A stretch of 23,279 nt of DNA from CAYMCJ01 sp964388985 (lineage in GTDB: Bacteria > Patescibacteriota > Patescibacteriia > Patescibacteriales > CAYMCJ01): positions 1 through 23,279 of the forward strand of contig CAYMCJ010000012.1 in assembly GCA_964388985.1 (NCBI GenBank), read 5' to 3'. Both the position numbers and the translations under genes were made by a program. The notes below the pieces were generated by a model. The model did no database searches. It was given only the letters and a program-made list of their open reading frames with translations, and was not told the origin of the DNA. Below are positions 7,865 to 15,009 of this stretch, piece by piece; within the stretch, counting starts at the first letter, position 1, and each line of letters begins with the position of its first letter.

Positions 7865-7942
7865 ATGAATTTTGGAAAAAACTTTGATACTATTTATAAT
7901 AAAAGAGAAAGAGAAGTAATTGACAAAGAAAAGGAGAAGTAA
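7865..7942 (+). CDS. Possible 25-aa micro-ORF
   Basis: An ATG in the local ATTTATG context opens a 25-codon frame rich in Lys and Glu, ending in TAA. It overlaps the -35 element and spacer of a good promoter candidate (7920-7948), which argues against its being a real gene. No resemblance is recognised. Confidence 0.15.
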   Translation: MNFGKNFDTIYNKREREVIDKEKEK

Positions 7943-7948
7943 TATTTT
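7920..7948 (+). promoter_or_regulatory. Promoter candidate for the glycosyltransferase operon
   Basis: TTGACA (7920-7925), a 17-bp spacer, and TATTTT (7943-7948) form a sigma-70-like promoter. Transcription would start near 7955, only about 15 nt before the ATG at 7970, so the message would have almost no leader. Confidence 0.55.
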
Positions 7949-7969
7949 AATTTTATTAAATTTTTATTT

Positions 7970-9133
7970 ATGAAAATACTCATTGTTGGCCCAACTTTTT
8001 ATCCGAATGTTAACGGGGCCTCTTATTTTACTCAGGGGCTCGCGCATTACCTTTATAAAAGGGGCCATTCAATTTTAGTAATTGCGCCATCTAGATTTAT
8101 ACGCGATGAAAATTATAATTTAGATGGGGTTTCGGTTTTTGGGGCCAGGTCTTTCCCGACATTTACAAATGGATTCAGGATTGCTCAATCAATTTTTATA
8201 AAAAACAAAATTCGTGAAAAAATAAAAGAATTTTCACCCGATGTTATTCATTTGCAAAGTCATCTTGTGTTCGGCCGGGCGATAGTGAAAATTGCCAAAG
8301 AGTTTCAGATTCCTGTTGTTGGAACCAATCATTTTATGCCGGAAAACCTCATTCATTATTTTTATCTGCCAGGGAAGGTGGAAAATTACATTATTAGGTG
8401 GGCCTGGAAGGGTTTCCTTAAAATTTTTGAAAAAATAGATGCCGTTACAACCCCAACCGAGATTGGAGCAAAACTTTTAGCCGATATCGGACTGACAAAG
8501 ACTGTTGTTTCCATCTCTAACGGAGTTGATTTGAAAATCTATAATCCGCAAAACAACGGCAATTATTTAAGAAGGAAGTACAATTTGCCGGAAAAATCAA
8601 CCTTGTTATATTTGGGAAGATTGGATAAGGAAAAAAATGTTGATGTTCTCCTGAAAGCATTTGCCTTAGCCGTGAAAAAATTTGATGCCCATTTCATTAT
8701 AGCCGGGATTGGCGCTGAAGAGAAAAATTTAAGAAAATTGACGGCCGAATTAAAGATTAAAAAATTAGTTACATTTACCGGCTTTGTGGCCGAGAAGGAT
8801 AAACCGTATTTGTATAGAATTGCCGACTGTTTTGCCATCGCGGGAATTGCCGAATTGCAAAGCATTGTTACCATGGAAGCTATGGCTTCGGGATTGCCGG
8901 TTATCGCCGTTAAGGCCATGGCCTTGCCGCACCTGGTTAGACATGGTGAAAATGGATATTTATTTAAAATAGACGAAGTAAAATTAATCGCCGGGTATAT
9001 TATTAATATTTTTTCTAACAAAGAATTAAGAAATAGAATGTCAGAAAAAAGCCTGGAGATTATAAAGGGTCATGATATTGATAAAATAATAGAGAAATAT
9101 GAAACGCTTTACACTAAAATTATTAATCGTTAA
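7970..9133 (+). CDS. GT4-family glycosyltransferase (glycolipid type likely)
   Basis: The 387-residue protein is a GT-B fold retaining glycosyltransferase. The N-terminal acceptor domain starts MKILIVGPTFYPNVNGASYF and contains PDVIHLQSH and then TNHFMPENL. The C-terminal nucleotide-sugar domain has LLYLGRLDKEKN and ends in the EX7E motif with Glu295 and Glu303 (AELQSIVTMEAMASGLPVIA). The TNHFMPENLIHY region lies where diacylglycerol glucosyltransferases and phosphatidylinositol mannosyltransferases have TYH-type motifs, so a membrane-lipid acceptor is my inference. There is no SD; the ATG follows TTTATTT. The next gene overlaps its 3' end by 35 nt, so the two are translationally coupled. The neighbours (PAP2_C, hydrolase, DedA) support a role in lipid or envelope glycosylation. 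Confidence 0.88.
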   Translation: MKILIVGPTFYPNVNGASYFTQGLAHYLYKRGHSILVIAPSRFIRDENYNLDGVSVFGARSFPTFTNGFRIAQSIFIKNKIREKIKEFSPDVIHLQSHLVFGRAIVKIAKEFQIPVVGTNHFMPENLIHYFYLPGKVENYIIRWAWKGFLKIFEKIDAVTTPTEIGAKLLADIGLTKTVVSISNGVDLKIYNPQNNGNYLRRKYNLPEKSTLLYLGRLDKEKNVDVLLKAFALAVKKFDAHFIIAGIGAEEKNLRKLTAELKIKKLVTFTGFVAEKDKPYLYRIADCFAIAGIAELQSIVTMEAMASGLPVIAVKAMALPHLVRHGENGYLFKIDEVKLIAGYIINIFSNKELRNRMSEKSLEIIKGHDIDKIIEKYETLYTKIINR

Positions 9134-9770
9134 ACACCGGGCATTATGGAAAGATAAATCTTTTGCCATTTCAGCCATGACTGGTTTTATATTTTTTATT
9201 GCCAGTCTTTTTGCCAATTACGGCGCAGTGAGATATGCGGCCGAAAGAGTAGGAAACGCAACTACCGATATTCTGTTGCAAAATCTGCCGGTAATAAATA
9301 CTGATATCATTTTTAGCGAGGGCGCGTTTTTGTTTGTTGTTTTTGTCATTATTTTGCTTGCTCTAGAGCCAAAAACGATTTCTTTTACTCTCAAAAGTAT
9401 TGCTTTATTTATTTTTATTCGGGCTATTTTCGTAAGTATGACCCACCTGGCTCCTTATCCGGATCATATTATACCGGATTTAGACGCCTTGCATTACCTT
9501 AGTTCGGGAGCGGATTTATTTTTTTCCGGCCATATCGGCCTGCCCTTTCTTATGGCGTTGCTATTTTGGGAGGACAAGAGTTTACGGTGGATTTTTTTAC
9601 TTAGTTCTATTGTGGCGGCAATAGCGGTTATTTTTGGCCATCTACACTATACAATTGATGTCTTTTCCGCTTTTTTTATTGCTTATGGGATTTACCATAT
9701 TGCACAAAAGGCTTTTTCAAAAGATTATAAACTTTTTGCCCATGGTTTAGATATCAATGATATTATATAA
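9099..9770 (+). CDS. PAP2_C-type membrane phosphotransferase/phosphatase (sphingomyelin-synthase-like)
   Basis: The 223-residue protein has about five to six membrane helices (roughly 22-42, 76-90, 97-115, 146-157, 163-180 and 186-201). Its active-site motifs are SGADLFFSGHIG, with His145, and HYTIDV, with His183 and Asp187. A His-His-Asp set with HYTxD is characteristic of the sphingomyelin-synthase-like C-terminal PAP2 family (PF14360), which moves or removes lipid head-group phosphates at the membrane. The first ATG, at 9099, lies inside the glycosyltransferase gene; the MKRFTLK start is basic, as expected before the first helix. Coupled translation with the upstream glycosyltransferase suggests that they act on the same lipid. 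The substrate is not visible from sequence, and a plain phosphatidate-type phosphatase is an alternative. Confidence 0.78.
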   Translation: MKRFTLKLLIVKHRALWKDKSFAISAMTGFIFFIASLFANYGAVRYAAERVGNATTDILLQNLPVINTDIIFSEGAFLFVVFVIILLALEPKTISFTLKSIALFIFIRAIFVSMTHLAPYPDHIIPDLDALHYLSSGADLFFSGHIGLPFLMALLFWEDKSLRWIFLLSSIVAAIAVIFGHLHYTIDVFSAFFIAYGIYHIAQKAFSKDYKLFAHGLDINDII

Positions 9771-9775
9771 TAAAT

Positions 9776-10462
9776 ATGTCTACCCCTCATGATAAAATTT
9801 GTTTTCTTCTTTTGCCTGGTTTTTCTCCTGATTATAAGCCTGTTCTTACACTTAAGCGGGCATTAGAAAAGCGCGGGTACGCGGCAATCGCCAACAATTT
9901 TTTTGGCGATTTAGTAGTTGATGATTTTAAAAAATTGACTATAAAGCAATGCCAAAAAAATATATCCGATATAATCAATCAGGCTTGCCTGAAGTATGAC
10001 CGAGTAATAGGAATTGGAGTAAGTCTTGGCGGGGCCTTGTTATTGGAACACGCAAAAACTACAAATAATCTTTATGGCATAGTGAGCATTGGCACGCCAT
10101 TTAAATTAAAGTATCGGCGGCTTATGCGTATCGGGGAATTTCTTTTGCCAATTGCGTACCCAATCTGGAAGCTTTTTGAAAAAATTAAGCGCCTGCGTCT
10201 GCTCCCCATCGGAGCCGAACCAGTTGTGGTTCAATATTTAGAAAATGATTTTTTGCAAAAATTAGAAAATGTACAAGTTCCCGTGTTGTTTCTTCATAGT
10301 AAAAAAGATTTAGTGACGGATTATAGGGCTCTGCCCGAATTTACAGGAAAAATTTCAAGCCAGCATAAGAAAATTATCCTTTCCGAAAATGGTAATCATG
10401 TCATAAATCATGACCCGGAATTTATTTTTGAACAATCAGCGCATTTTTTTAATCTGTTGTAA
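9776..10462 (+). CDS. Alpha/beta hydrolase
   Basis: The 228-residue cytoplasmic protein shows the full catalytic triad of an alpha/beta hydrolase: Ser83 in GVSLGG, Asp178 in HSKKDLVTD, and His208 in NGNHVINHD. An N-terminal LLLPGF loop provides the oxyanion-hole region. The size and the simple lid resemble carboxylesterases or monoglyceride lipases. It starts 5 bp after the PAP2_C gene without an SD, so it is the third gene of one operon. A role in acyl-ester turnover of the lipid handled by its two neighbours is plausible but inferred. No terminator follows; the promoter of the next gene begins 11 bp after its stop codon. Confidence 0.8.
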   Translation: MSTPHDKICFLLLPGFSPDYKPVLTLKRALEKRGYAAIANNFFGDLVVDDFKKLTIKQCQKNISDIINQACLKYDRVIGIGVSLGGALLLEHAKTTNNLYGIVSIGTPFKLKYRRLMRIGEFLLPIAYPIWKLFEKIKRLRLLPIGAEPVVVQYLENDFLQKLENVQVPVLFLHSKKDLVTDYRALPEFTGKISSQHKKIILSENGNHVINHDPEFIFEQSAHFFNLL

Positions 10463-10473
10463 TTTTAAGAAAA

Positions 10474-10502
10474 TTGACAAGGCGGAAGTTAGATAGTAAT
10501 AT
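10474..10502 (+). promoter_or_regulatory. Strong sigma-70-like promoter
   Basis: A perfect TTGACA (10474-10479), a 17-bp spacer, and TAATAT (10497-10502) precede the SD (10537-10543) of the next gene. Transcription would start near 10509. Confidence 0.75.
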
Positions 10503-10552
10503 GCAAAGATAATTATTTGCACATTAAATTAAACATAAGGAGGGTAATAAAA

Positions 10553-11059
10553 ATGAGCAAACTTCTGGAAGACATTGATGATTTTATATTTAATAACATA
10601 GTTAATTTAAGCATATGGTTATATAGAAGATATGAGCGGGACTGTTTTAGCCTAAGTAAAATTTGCGTGGCCATAATATCATTGATTACTTTGTTTATCC
10701 TTATTTCTATTTCTGAAAGCAAAATATATTTAGTTACTGTTTTGGTTATTTTGTTTGCAATAAATATTTCTCACAGCAAAATTTTTGATGAAAAAAGAGT
10801 ATATTTTTCAACGAAAGCCACGGCAGAAGAATTATATAAGATAGGCTCAAGACCTGAAATAAAATTATTAAGGCGTTTTATTGCGGCGATACAGTCTCTG
10901 CTTGCCATAATTATGTTTCTACTTTTTATGTTAACCGCTCAATTAGAGCCTCTCCTTTATTGTTTAATGTTTCTAATAAGTATTATTTTATTTTATAGTT
11001 GGTTTTGTTGTGGAGAGGTGTTCAAGCGATTGCGATTACGTATAAATCATACCCAATGA
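10553..11059 (+). CDS. Unknown four-helix membrane protein with canonical SD
   Basis: I do not recognise this 168-residue protein. It has an acidic N-terminus (MSKLLEDIDDF) and two hydrophobic hairpins: helices at about 36-53 and 57-73, and at 108-128 and 133-152. Between them is a polar 35-residue segment, and the tail is basic (FKRLRLRINHTQ). A CC pair lies at 152-153. The start at 10553 is fixed by AAGGAGG (10537-10543); the frame is open further upstream, but without a better site. It is a self-contained unit: promoter at 10474, SD, gene, and a terminator whose left arm overlaps the TGA stop. This differs from the SD-less operon before it and suggests an accessory or acquired gene. Confidence 0.7.
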   Translation: MSKLLEDIDDFIFNNIVNLSIWLYRRYERDCFSLSKICVAIISLITLFILISISESKIYLVTVLVILFAINISHSKIFDEKRVYFSTKATAEELYKIGSRPEIKLLRRFIAAIQSLLAIIMFLLFMLTAQLEPLLYCLMFLISIILFYSWFCCGEVFKRLRLRINHTQ

Positions 11060-11080
11060 ATTAACTTTATTGGGTTTTTT
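11051..11080 (+). terminator. Terminator overlapping the stop codon of the membrane protein gene
   Basis: ACCCAAT (11051-11057) pairs with ATTGGGT (11069-11075), followed by TTTTT. The left arm includes the last coding bases and the first base of the TGA stop. Confidence 0.8.
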
Positions 11081-11092
11081 ATTAGAATAAAC

Positions 11093-11126
11093 AAAAAACA
11101 ATCCCAAAAATAAGGGATTGTTTTTT
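11093..11126. terminator. Bidirectional terminator between convergent genes
   Basis: A 13-bp perfect stem (11093-11105 with 11114-11126) has an 8-nt loop and A/T tracts on both sides. It can end HU transcription on the minus strand (the tail reads TTTTTT) and read-through on the plus strand. Confidence 0.85.
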
Positions 11127-11146
11127 CTTTTTTTGAAACTAGTTTA

Positions 11147-11437
11147 TTATACGTCCCTTTTTCCCTTCAAGGCATCTTTTAGGGTTTTCCCGGTTCTAAA
11201 TTTAGCTACGGTTACTTCTGGGATTTGAATCCGTTGGCTTGGATTTTGTGGATTTACTCCGCCGCGGGCGTGTCTGGTTCTGGCCAAGAAAGTTCCAAAA
11301 CCGGTAATAGTTACCTCTTTACCGGCCTTAAGTTCTTTAATGATGACGCTTACCAGAGTTTCCAGCATACTTTCCGCCTGTTTTTTGGTAACGGCCGCTT
11401 CAGCGGCGATTTTTTCAATTAAACCTGCTTTGTTCAT
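11147..11437 (-). CDS. hup: HU-family DNA-binding protein
   Basis: The 96-residue protein is a nucleoid-associated HU/IHF-type dimer subunit that bends DNA without strong sequence preference. The N-terminal helices (MNKAGLIEKIAAEAAVTKKQAESML) are followed by the signature GFGTFLARTRHARGGVNPQNP. The beta-arm runs through PSQRIQIPEVTVAKF, and the terminal helix is GKTLKDALKG. Length and order match HU closely; the Arg-rich start of the arm fits DNA binding. There is no SD before the minus-strand ATG at 11437. It is transcribed toward the bidirectional terminator at 11093-11126. HU rather than IHF is a judgement from its solitary setting. Confidence 0.93.
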   Translation of the reverse strand: MNKAGLIEKIAAEAAVTKKQAESMLETLVSVIIKELKAGKEVTITGFGTFLARTRHARGGVNPQNPSQRIQIPEVTVAKFRTGKTLKDALKGKRDV

Positions 11438-11439
11438 AT

Positions 11440-11525
11440 GTTTTAGTTAGTTAGATATTAGTTAATTAGTTACACAGTTTTAATAACTAAGTAACTGGGC
11501 AACTCATTAACTAAGTAACTAAATT
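11440..11525. repeat. TAACTAAGTAACTA-type intergenic repeat
   Basis: This stretch upstream of HU is built from near-palindromic copies of TTAGTTA/TAACTAA and AAGTAACT. Its two halves are imperfect reverse complements. It shows no coding potential and is probably a low-complexity intergenic repeat. Confidence 0.5.
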
Positions 11526-11527
11526 AT

Positions 11528-11690
11528 TAGACCTACTGCATAATAATTTACTACTGCAATTTCCATATTTTGGCCAAATTTTCCCAAAATTTTTTCAGCT
11601 TACCTTACAGGTAAACTTCAAAAATTGTTTGAAGAATTTGTTTCAAAATCTGAAAAATTTCGCTACGCAACTTATTATGCAGTAGGTCTA
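11528..11690. mobile_element. 163-bp MITE-like element with 19-bp perfect terminal inverted repeats
   Basis: TAGACCTACTGCATAATAA (11528-11546) is the exact reverse complement of 11672-11690. The interior has further nested hairpins: TTACC/GGTAA around 11599-11613, CTTCAAA/TTTGAAG near 11616-11634, and a longer arm pair CAG/CTG with T/A runs. There is no ORF. If the repeat begins at AGACC, a 3-bp ATT duplication may flank it, but the AT-rich context weakens this. The right terminal repeat supplies the TAG stop of ymdB. I see no transposase in the window, so it would be non-autonomous. Confidence 0.7.
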
Positions 11691-12479
11691 TTTTATATTA
11701 ACAAATTCTATAATCGGTTTTATGCTTTTAGCTTTGGTTGATTTGGTATTAATATCAATCAGGACGGCGTTAAATATCGCGCTCCCCTTTTCCGGAATTA
11801 CGTGCGGATATTTTATTTGGGTTAAAAATGTTTTTATAATATTTTCTTTATCAACGCCGATACATTCCTCGTCCGCGCCTACCATACCGATATCGGTTAT
11901 GTAGGCCGTACCCTGGTCGGTAATTTTATGGTCCGCGGTCATAACGTGGGTATGGGTGCCGACCACGGCGCTTACCCGGCCGTCAACATAATGCCCAAGC
12001 GTTATTTTTTCGGAAGTGGCCTCGGCATGTACATCAATAATTATACCAGATAAATTTTGTTTTGCAAATTTAGCCAAAATTTCGTCTATTTTGTGAAAAG
12101 GGCATTCGTAGTCATTTTTCATAAAGGTCCGGCCGATGAGATTGATAAGGAGAATTTTTTTTTTCTTAAAGTTAATTATGGCAAAGCCTTTTCCCGGGGC
12201 CCGGGGTGAATAATTAGCCGGTCGGATAATCGGAAATTTGTCATAAACAGATAACTGTTTTAGTCGGTCAAAAGCATGGTCGCCGTTGGTAAAATAATCA
12301 ACCCCGGCGCCGACAAGTTCTTTCAGACTACTTTCGGTAACGCCGTTGCCATGGGCGGCGTTATCGGCATTGGCAATAATTAAGTCCGGATTTTCCCGCT
12401 TTTTTATTTTAGGCAGAATTTTTGCCACGGCCAGGCGGCCGATTTTTCCGTTTATGTCGCCGATTAATAGGATTTTCAT
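11688..12479 (-). CDS. ymdB: YmdB-family metallophosphoesterase (TIGR00282 type)
   Basis: The 263-residue protein belongs to the YmdB family of dinuclear-metal phosphodiesterases, which hydrolyse 2',3'- and 3',5'-cyclic nucleotides and are often encoded next to RNase Y. Asp8 (GDINGKIGR), Asn40 (ANADNAAHG), His68 (TNGDHAFD), His151 (DVHAEATSEK), His176 and His178 (GTHTHV) occupy the ligand sites. Two positions differ from the usual wording: Asp39 where Glu is normal, and Asp67 where GNH is normal. The substitutions keep metal-binding side chains. The stop codon TAG lies in the terminal repeat of the adjoining MITE-like element. It is on the same strand as rny, but separated from it by a plus-strand small gene. 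No SD precedes the start. Confidence 0.9.
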   Translation of the reverse strand: MKILLIGDINGKIGRLAVAKILPKIKKRENPDLIIANADNAAHGNGVTESSLKELVGAGVDYFTNGDHAFDRLKQLSVYDKFPIIRPANYSPRAPGKGFAIINFKKKKILLINLIGRTFMKNDYECPFHKIDEILAKFAKQNLSGIIIDVHAEATSEKITLGHYVDGRVSAVVGTHTHVMTADHKITDQGTAYITDIGMVGADEECIGVDKENIIKTFLTQIKYPHVIPEKGSAIFNAVLIDINTKSTKAKSIKPIIEFVNIK

Positions 12480-12715
12480 AAAAGATAGTACTTTAGAGGT
12501 TAATACTTAAATAAAATAAGAGTGCCCTAATTTTACAAAATATTTAATAATCAAACAATGTTAAATAACCAATATCCAATATTTATTCAACCCTCAATAG
12601 TCTAATATTTAATTGAATGTTAATTTATTGAATATTGAATAAATGTTGAGTGTTGGATATTTGGTTATTAATCTCTATTCTATGCTAACATAAGTTTTTT
12701 TTAAGCACAAGTAAA
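12480..12715. repeat. Intergenic inverted repeat between ymdB and the 62-aa gene
   Basis: The spacer up to the promoter at 12716 is non-coding. 12564-12590 (AATAACCAATATCCAATA and on) is an imperfect inverted copy of 12635-12669, which ends TTGGATATTTGGTTATT. The word ATATTTGGTTATT (12657-12669) occurs again in direct orientation at 13049-13061, on the other side of the small gene. Confidence 0.5.
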
Positions 12716-12744
12716 TTGACATTCTGATGAAGTTAATATAAGAT
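12716..12744 (+). promoter_or_regulatory. Strong sigma-70-like promoter
   Basis: TTGACA (12716-12721), a 17-bp spacer, and TAAGAT (12739-12744) lie 50 bp before the ATG of the 62-aa gene. The layout is the same as at 10474-10502. Confidence 0.7.
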
Positions 12745-12794
12745 TCAGCTAAATAAAATAGCATCGTTAGATTTTATAAAGAGGAGGGCAAATA

Positions 12795-12983
12795 ATGGCA
12801 GGAAGGTTAAGCAGAAAAGAAATTCTTGATGCTCTTACCTGTGATAGCAGTATTGAAGGCTGTGATCCTGACTGGCGGCGCGAAGTCATATCAAACGCAA
12901 GTAAGGAGGATATAGATTGGGTACAAGATGCGTTGAATTTAGGTAAATTACCAAACGAGATTGAAAGCGAGATTTTTTGGTAA
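12795..12983 (+). CDS. Unknown 62-aa soluble protein with canonical SD
   Basis: I do not recognise this small acidic protein. It begins MAGRLSRKEILDAL and has two cysteines (Cys16 and Cys23), two tryptophans in the middle part, and one at the C-terminus (EIESEIFW). It seems mostly helical, with no membrane segment or signal peptide. GGAGGG (12783-12788) sets the start. It has its own promoter and a bidirectional terminator, and it lies on the plus strand between the minus-strand genes rny and ymdB, which are adjacent in many bacteria. This placement suggests a later insertion. Direct 13-bp repeats lie on both sides. A regulatory, toxin-antitoxin or phage-type role would be a guess. Confidence 0.65.
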   Translation: MAGRLSRKEILDALTCDSSIEGCDPDWRREVISNASKEDIDWVQDALNLGKLPNEIESEIFW

Positions 12984-13017
12984 GAGTAAAATTTAATTTC
13001 CAAAATCAAAATCAAAA

Positions 13018-13045
13018 GGGAACGGAATTTAACCGCTCCCTCTTT
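13018..13045. terminator. Bidirectional terminator between the 62-aa gene and rny
   Basis: GGGAACGG (13018-13025) pairs with CCGCTCCC (13033-13040) with one mismatch. TCTTTT follows on the plus strand, and TTTTGATTTT on the minus strand, so it can serve both convergent genes. Confidence 0.75.
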
Positions 13046-13087
13046 TATATATTTGGTTATTGGTTATTAGTTATTGGAATTTTTGCC

Positions 13088-14602
13088 TTAGCGGGCATAT
13101 TCCGTTACTCGCATTTCCCGAATAACATTAACTTTAATTTCGCCCGGGTATTTTAATTCCTGTTCAATTTTTTTGGCAATATCGCGGGCCAGATTATGCG
13201 CTTTTAAATCATCTATTTCTTCCGGCACAACAAACACTCTTACTTCCCGGCCGGCCTGAATGGCATAGGATTTTTCCACCCCTTCAAAAGAATTGGTGAT
13301 TTTTTCCAGCTCTTCTAAGCGTTGCAGATAGCGCTCGTAAGTATCGTGCCTGGCGCCGGGCCGGGCGGCCGAAATGGCATCAGCTGTCTTTACTATGATT
13401 GAAATTAAATCTTTGGGGTGGTCGTCGTGATGGGTTTCAATCGGATTTATAATCTCCTGGGGCAAATTAAATTTTTTGGCAATATCGCGGCCTATTTCAG
13501 GATGCGTGCCCTGAACTTCGTGGTCAACCGCTTTGCCGATGTCATGCAAGAGGCCGGCTTTTTTGGCAGTGGTAACATCAACCCCGAGTTCTTCAGCCAA
13601 CAGAGAGGAAAGATGAGCGACTTCAATAGAATGTTCCAGAGCGTTTTGTCCGTAGCTGGTGCGGTATTTGAGCCGTCCGATAATCTGCACTAATTTCGGG
13701 TCAAAGCCAGTAACGCCGATTTCATACATAGCTTCTTCCCCGGCTTTTTTAATATCAAGCGCCAGTTCTTTTTTAGCTTCATTAATAGAGTCTTCAATTT
13801 TAGTGGGGTGAATTCGGCCGTCTTTTATTAAATGATCAAGGGCTCTTTTGGCGATATGGCGTCTGATAGGGGAAAATCCCGACACAGTAATCGCGTTTGG
13901 AGTGTCGTCAACAATAATTTCCACGCCGGTTAGTTGCTCAATTACTTTTATGTTTCTGCCTTCCCGCCCGATAATTCGGCCTTTCATTTCGTCGTTAGGC
14001 AAATCAACGACCGTAGTGGTTATTTCCGCCGTATAGGTGGAGGCGATTCTTTGCATAGCGCCGGCCATCAGGTCGCGGGCTTTGGCTTCAATTACTTCTT
14101 CTGATTCTTTTTCCAATTTGGCTAGCCGTACCATTAAATCATCCTTGGTTTGCTGTTCAATATTTTTAAATAAAATTTCCCTGGCTTCATCTTTGGACAT
14201 TTTGGCGATTTTTTCCAGTTTTTCCAGCTGCTCTTCTTTTATTTGTTTTATTTTTTCTTTCACTTCTTCCACCCGGTTTACTTTATCGTAGAGCTGTTGC
14301 TGCTTGTCCTGCAGTTCCAATAATTTTTGTGAAAAAGCGGTTTCTCTTTTTTCCAGCCTTGACTGCAGATTATTAATTTCTTGCCTCCGGCGGTTATCTT
14401 CATTTTTGGCTTCATCAATGATTTTTAAGGCCTTGTCCTGGGCCTGGAGCATTAATTCTTTCTGTTTTGTTTTGGTTTCCGCTAAAATTTTCTGCGCCTT
14501 GGCCTCAGCGCTATTTATTTCCGATAAAGCTCTTTTTTTGCGAATCCAGTAGCCAACAAAAAAACCGCCTATTGCCAAAGCTACATAAATAATATATTCC
14601 AT
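13088..14602 (-). CDS. rny: Ribonuclease Y
   Basis: RNase Y is a membrane-anchored endoribonuclease that starts mRNA decay. The 504 residues show the full order: an N-terminal membrane anchor (about 3-20), a long coiled coil (about 25-170), a KH domain with GRIIGREGRNIKVIEQLTG (208-226), and an HD domain with LEHSIEVAHLSSLLAEELG and the HD pair His353-Asp354 in LLHDIGKA. The C-terminal domain ends MRVTEYAR. Length is near the usual 510-520. No SD precedes the minus-strand ATG at 14602. The usual partner ymdB follows on the same strand, but beyond an inserted plus-strand gene and a terminator, so the two are probably no longer co-transcribed. Confidence 0.96.
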   Translation of the reverse strand: MEYIIYVALAIGGFFVGYWIRKKRALSEINSAEAKAQKILAETKTKQKELMLQAQDKALKIIDEAKNEDNRRRQEINNLQSRLEKRETAFSQKLLELQDKQQQLYDKVNRVEEVKEKIKQIKEEQLEKLEKIAKMSKDEAREILFKNIEQQTKDDLMVRLAKLEKESEEVIEAKARDLMAGAMQRIASTYTAEITTTVVDLPNDEMKGRIIGREGRNIKVIEQLTGVEIIVDDTPNAITVSGFSPIRRHIAKRALDHLIKDGRIHPTKIEDSINEAKKELALDIKKAGEEAMYEIGVTGFDPKLVQIIGRLKYRTSYGQNALEHSIEVAHLSSLLAEELGVDVTTAKKAGLLHDIGKAVDHEVQGTHPEIGRDIAKKFNLPQEIINPIETHHDDHPKDLISIIVKTADAISAARPGARHDTYERYLQRLEELEKITNSFEGVEKSYAIQAGREVRVFVVPEEIDDLKAHNLARDIAKKIEQELKYPGEIKVNVIREMRVTEYAR

Positions 14603-14871
14603 AATATTATTTTTCTGCTGTTAGGAGGTTTAAGAAATAATTTAATTTAAGCAAATACAACTAAATCCAAGACAAAAAATCGTCTGGTTGAATTATCTAA
14701 ATAAGAATTTTAGTTTTTATATCTAAAAAGGCTTTAGAGTATTTATTAATTTTCACAAAATTTGCTAATATTAAATTAAAATTTTTACACCAAAAATTCC
14801 CTAATTGCAGAATTCATTATTGATTTAGTTTATGAATATACCCTAACATATAATTTAATTTTTGGCAAGAT
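14603..14871. other. Non-coding AT-rich leader region of rny
   Basis: No gene is visible on either strand. It presumably holds the rny promoter, but I could not find a convincing -35/-10 pair. A plus-strand AGGAGG at 14622-14627 has no start codon behind it. AAATTT-type short palindromes occur near 14757-14790. Confidence 0.4.
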
Positions 14872-14923
14872 AAAAAAACCGCCGTAAAAATATTAATTTG
14901 GGTACAAATTCAGTATTTACAGC
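14872..14923 (-). terminator. Second terminator-like hairpin downstream of clpP
   Basis: On the minus strand GCTGTAAATA pairs with the distal TTTTTACGGC, with an inner AATTTG/CAAATT stem. GG and seven T (14878-14872) follow. It lies in tandem with the hairpin at 14932-14963. Confidence 0.55.
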
Positions 14924-14931
14924 ATCCTCAT

Positions 14932-14963
14932 AAAAAAAACCGGCTTGCGATTGAAATCCGGTT
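14932..14963 (-). terminator. Terminator of the clpP unit
   Basis: On the minus strand AACCGG (14963-14958) pairs with CCGGTT (14943-14938), followed by a run of T. It ends transcription of clpP and the small ORF behind it. Confidence 0.7.
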
Positions 14964-15009
14964 ATAAAATTTAGAGGTTAAAATTTGCTGTTTGATGGCC
15001 GACTATAAA

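Noticed and set aside
8563..9021. 152-aa minus-strand open frame inside the glycosyltransferase gene
   Set aside because: It is an antisense shadow of a clear GT4 domain, with no initiation signal.
13418..14552. Several plus-strand open frames opposite rny
   Set aside because: They are shadows of the RNase Y coding strand, rich in Ser and Phe, without conserved content.
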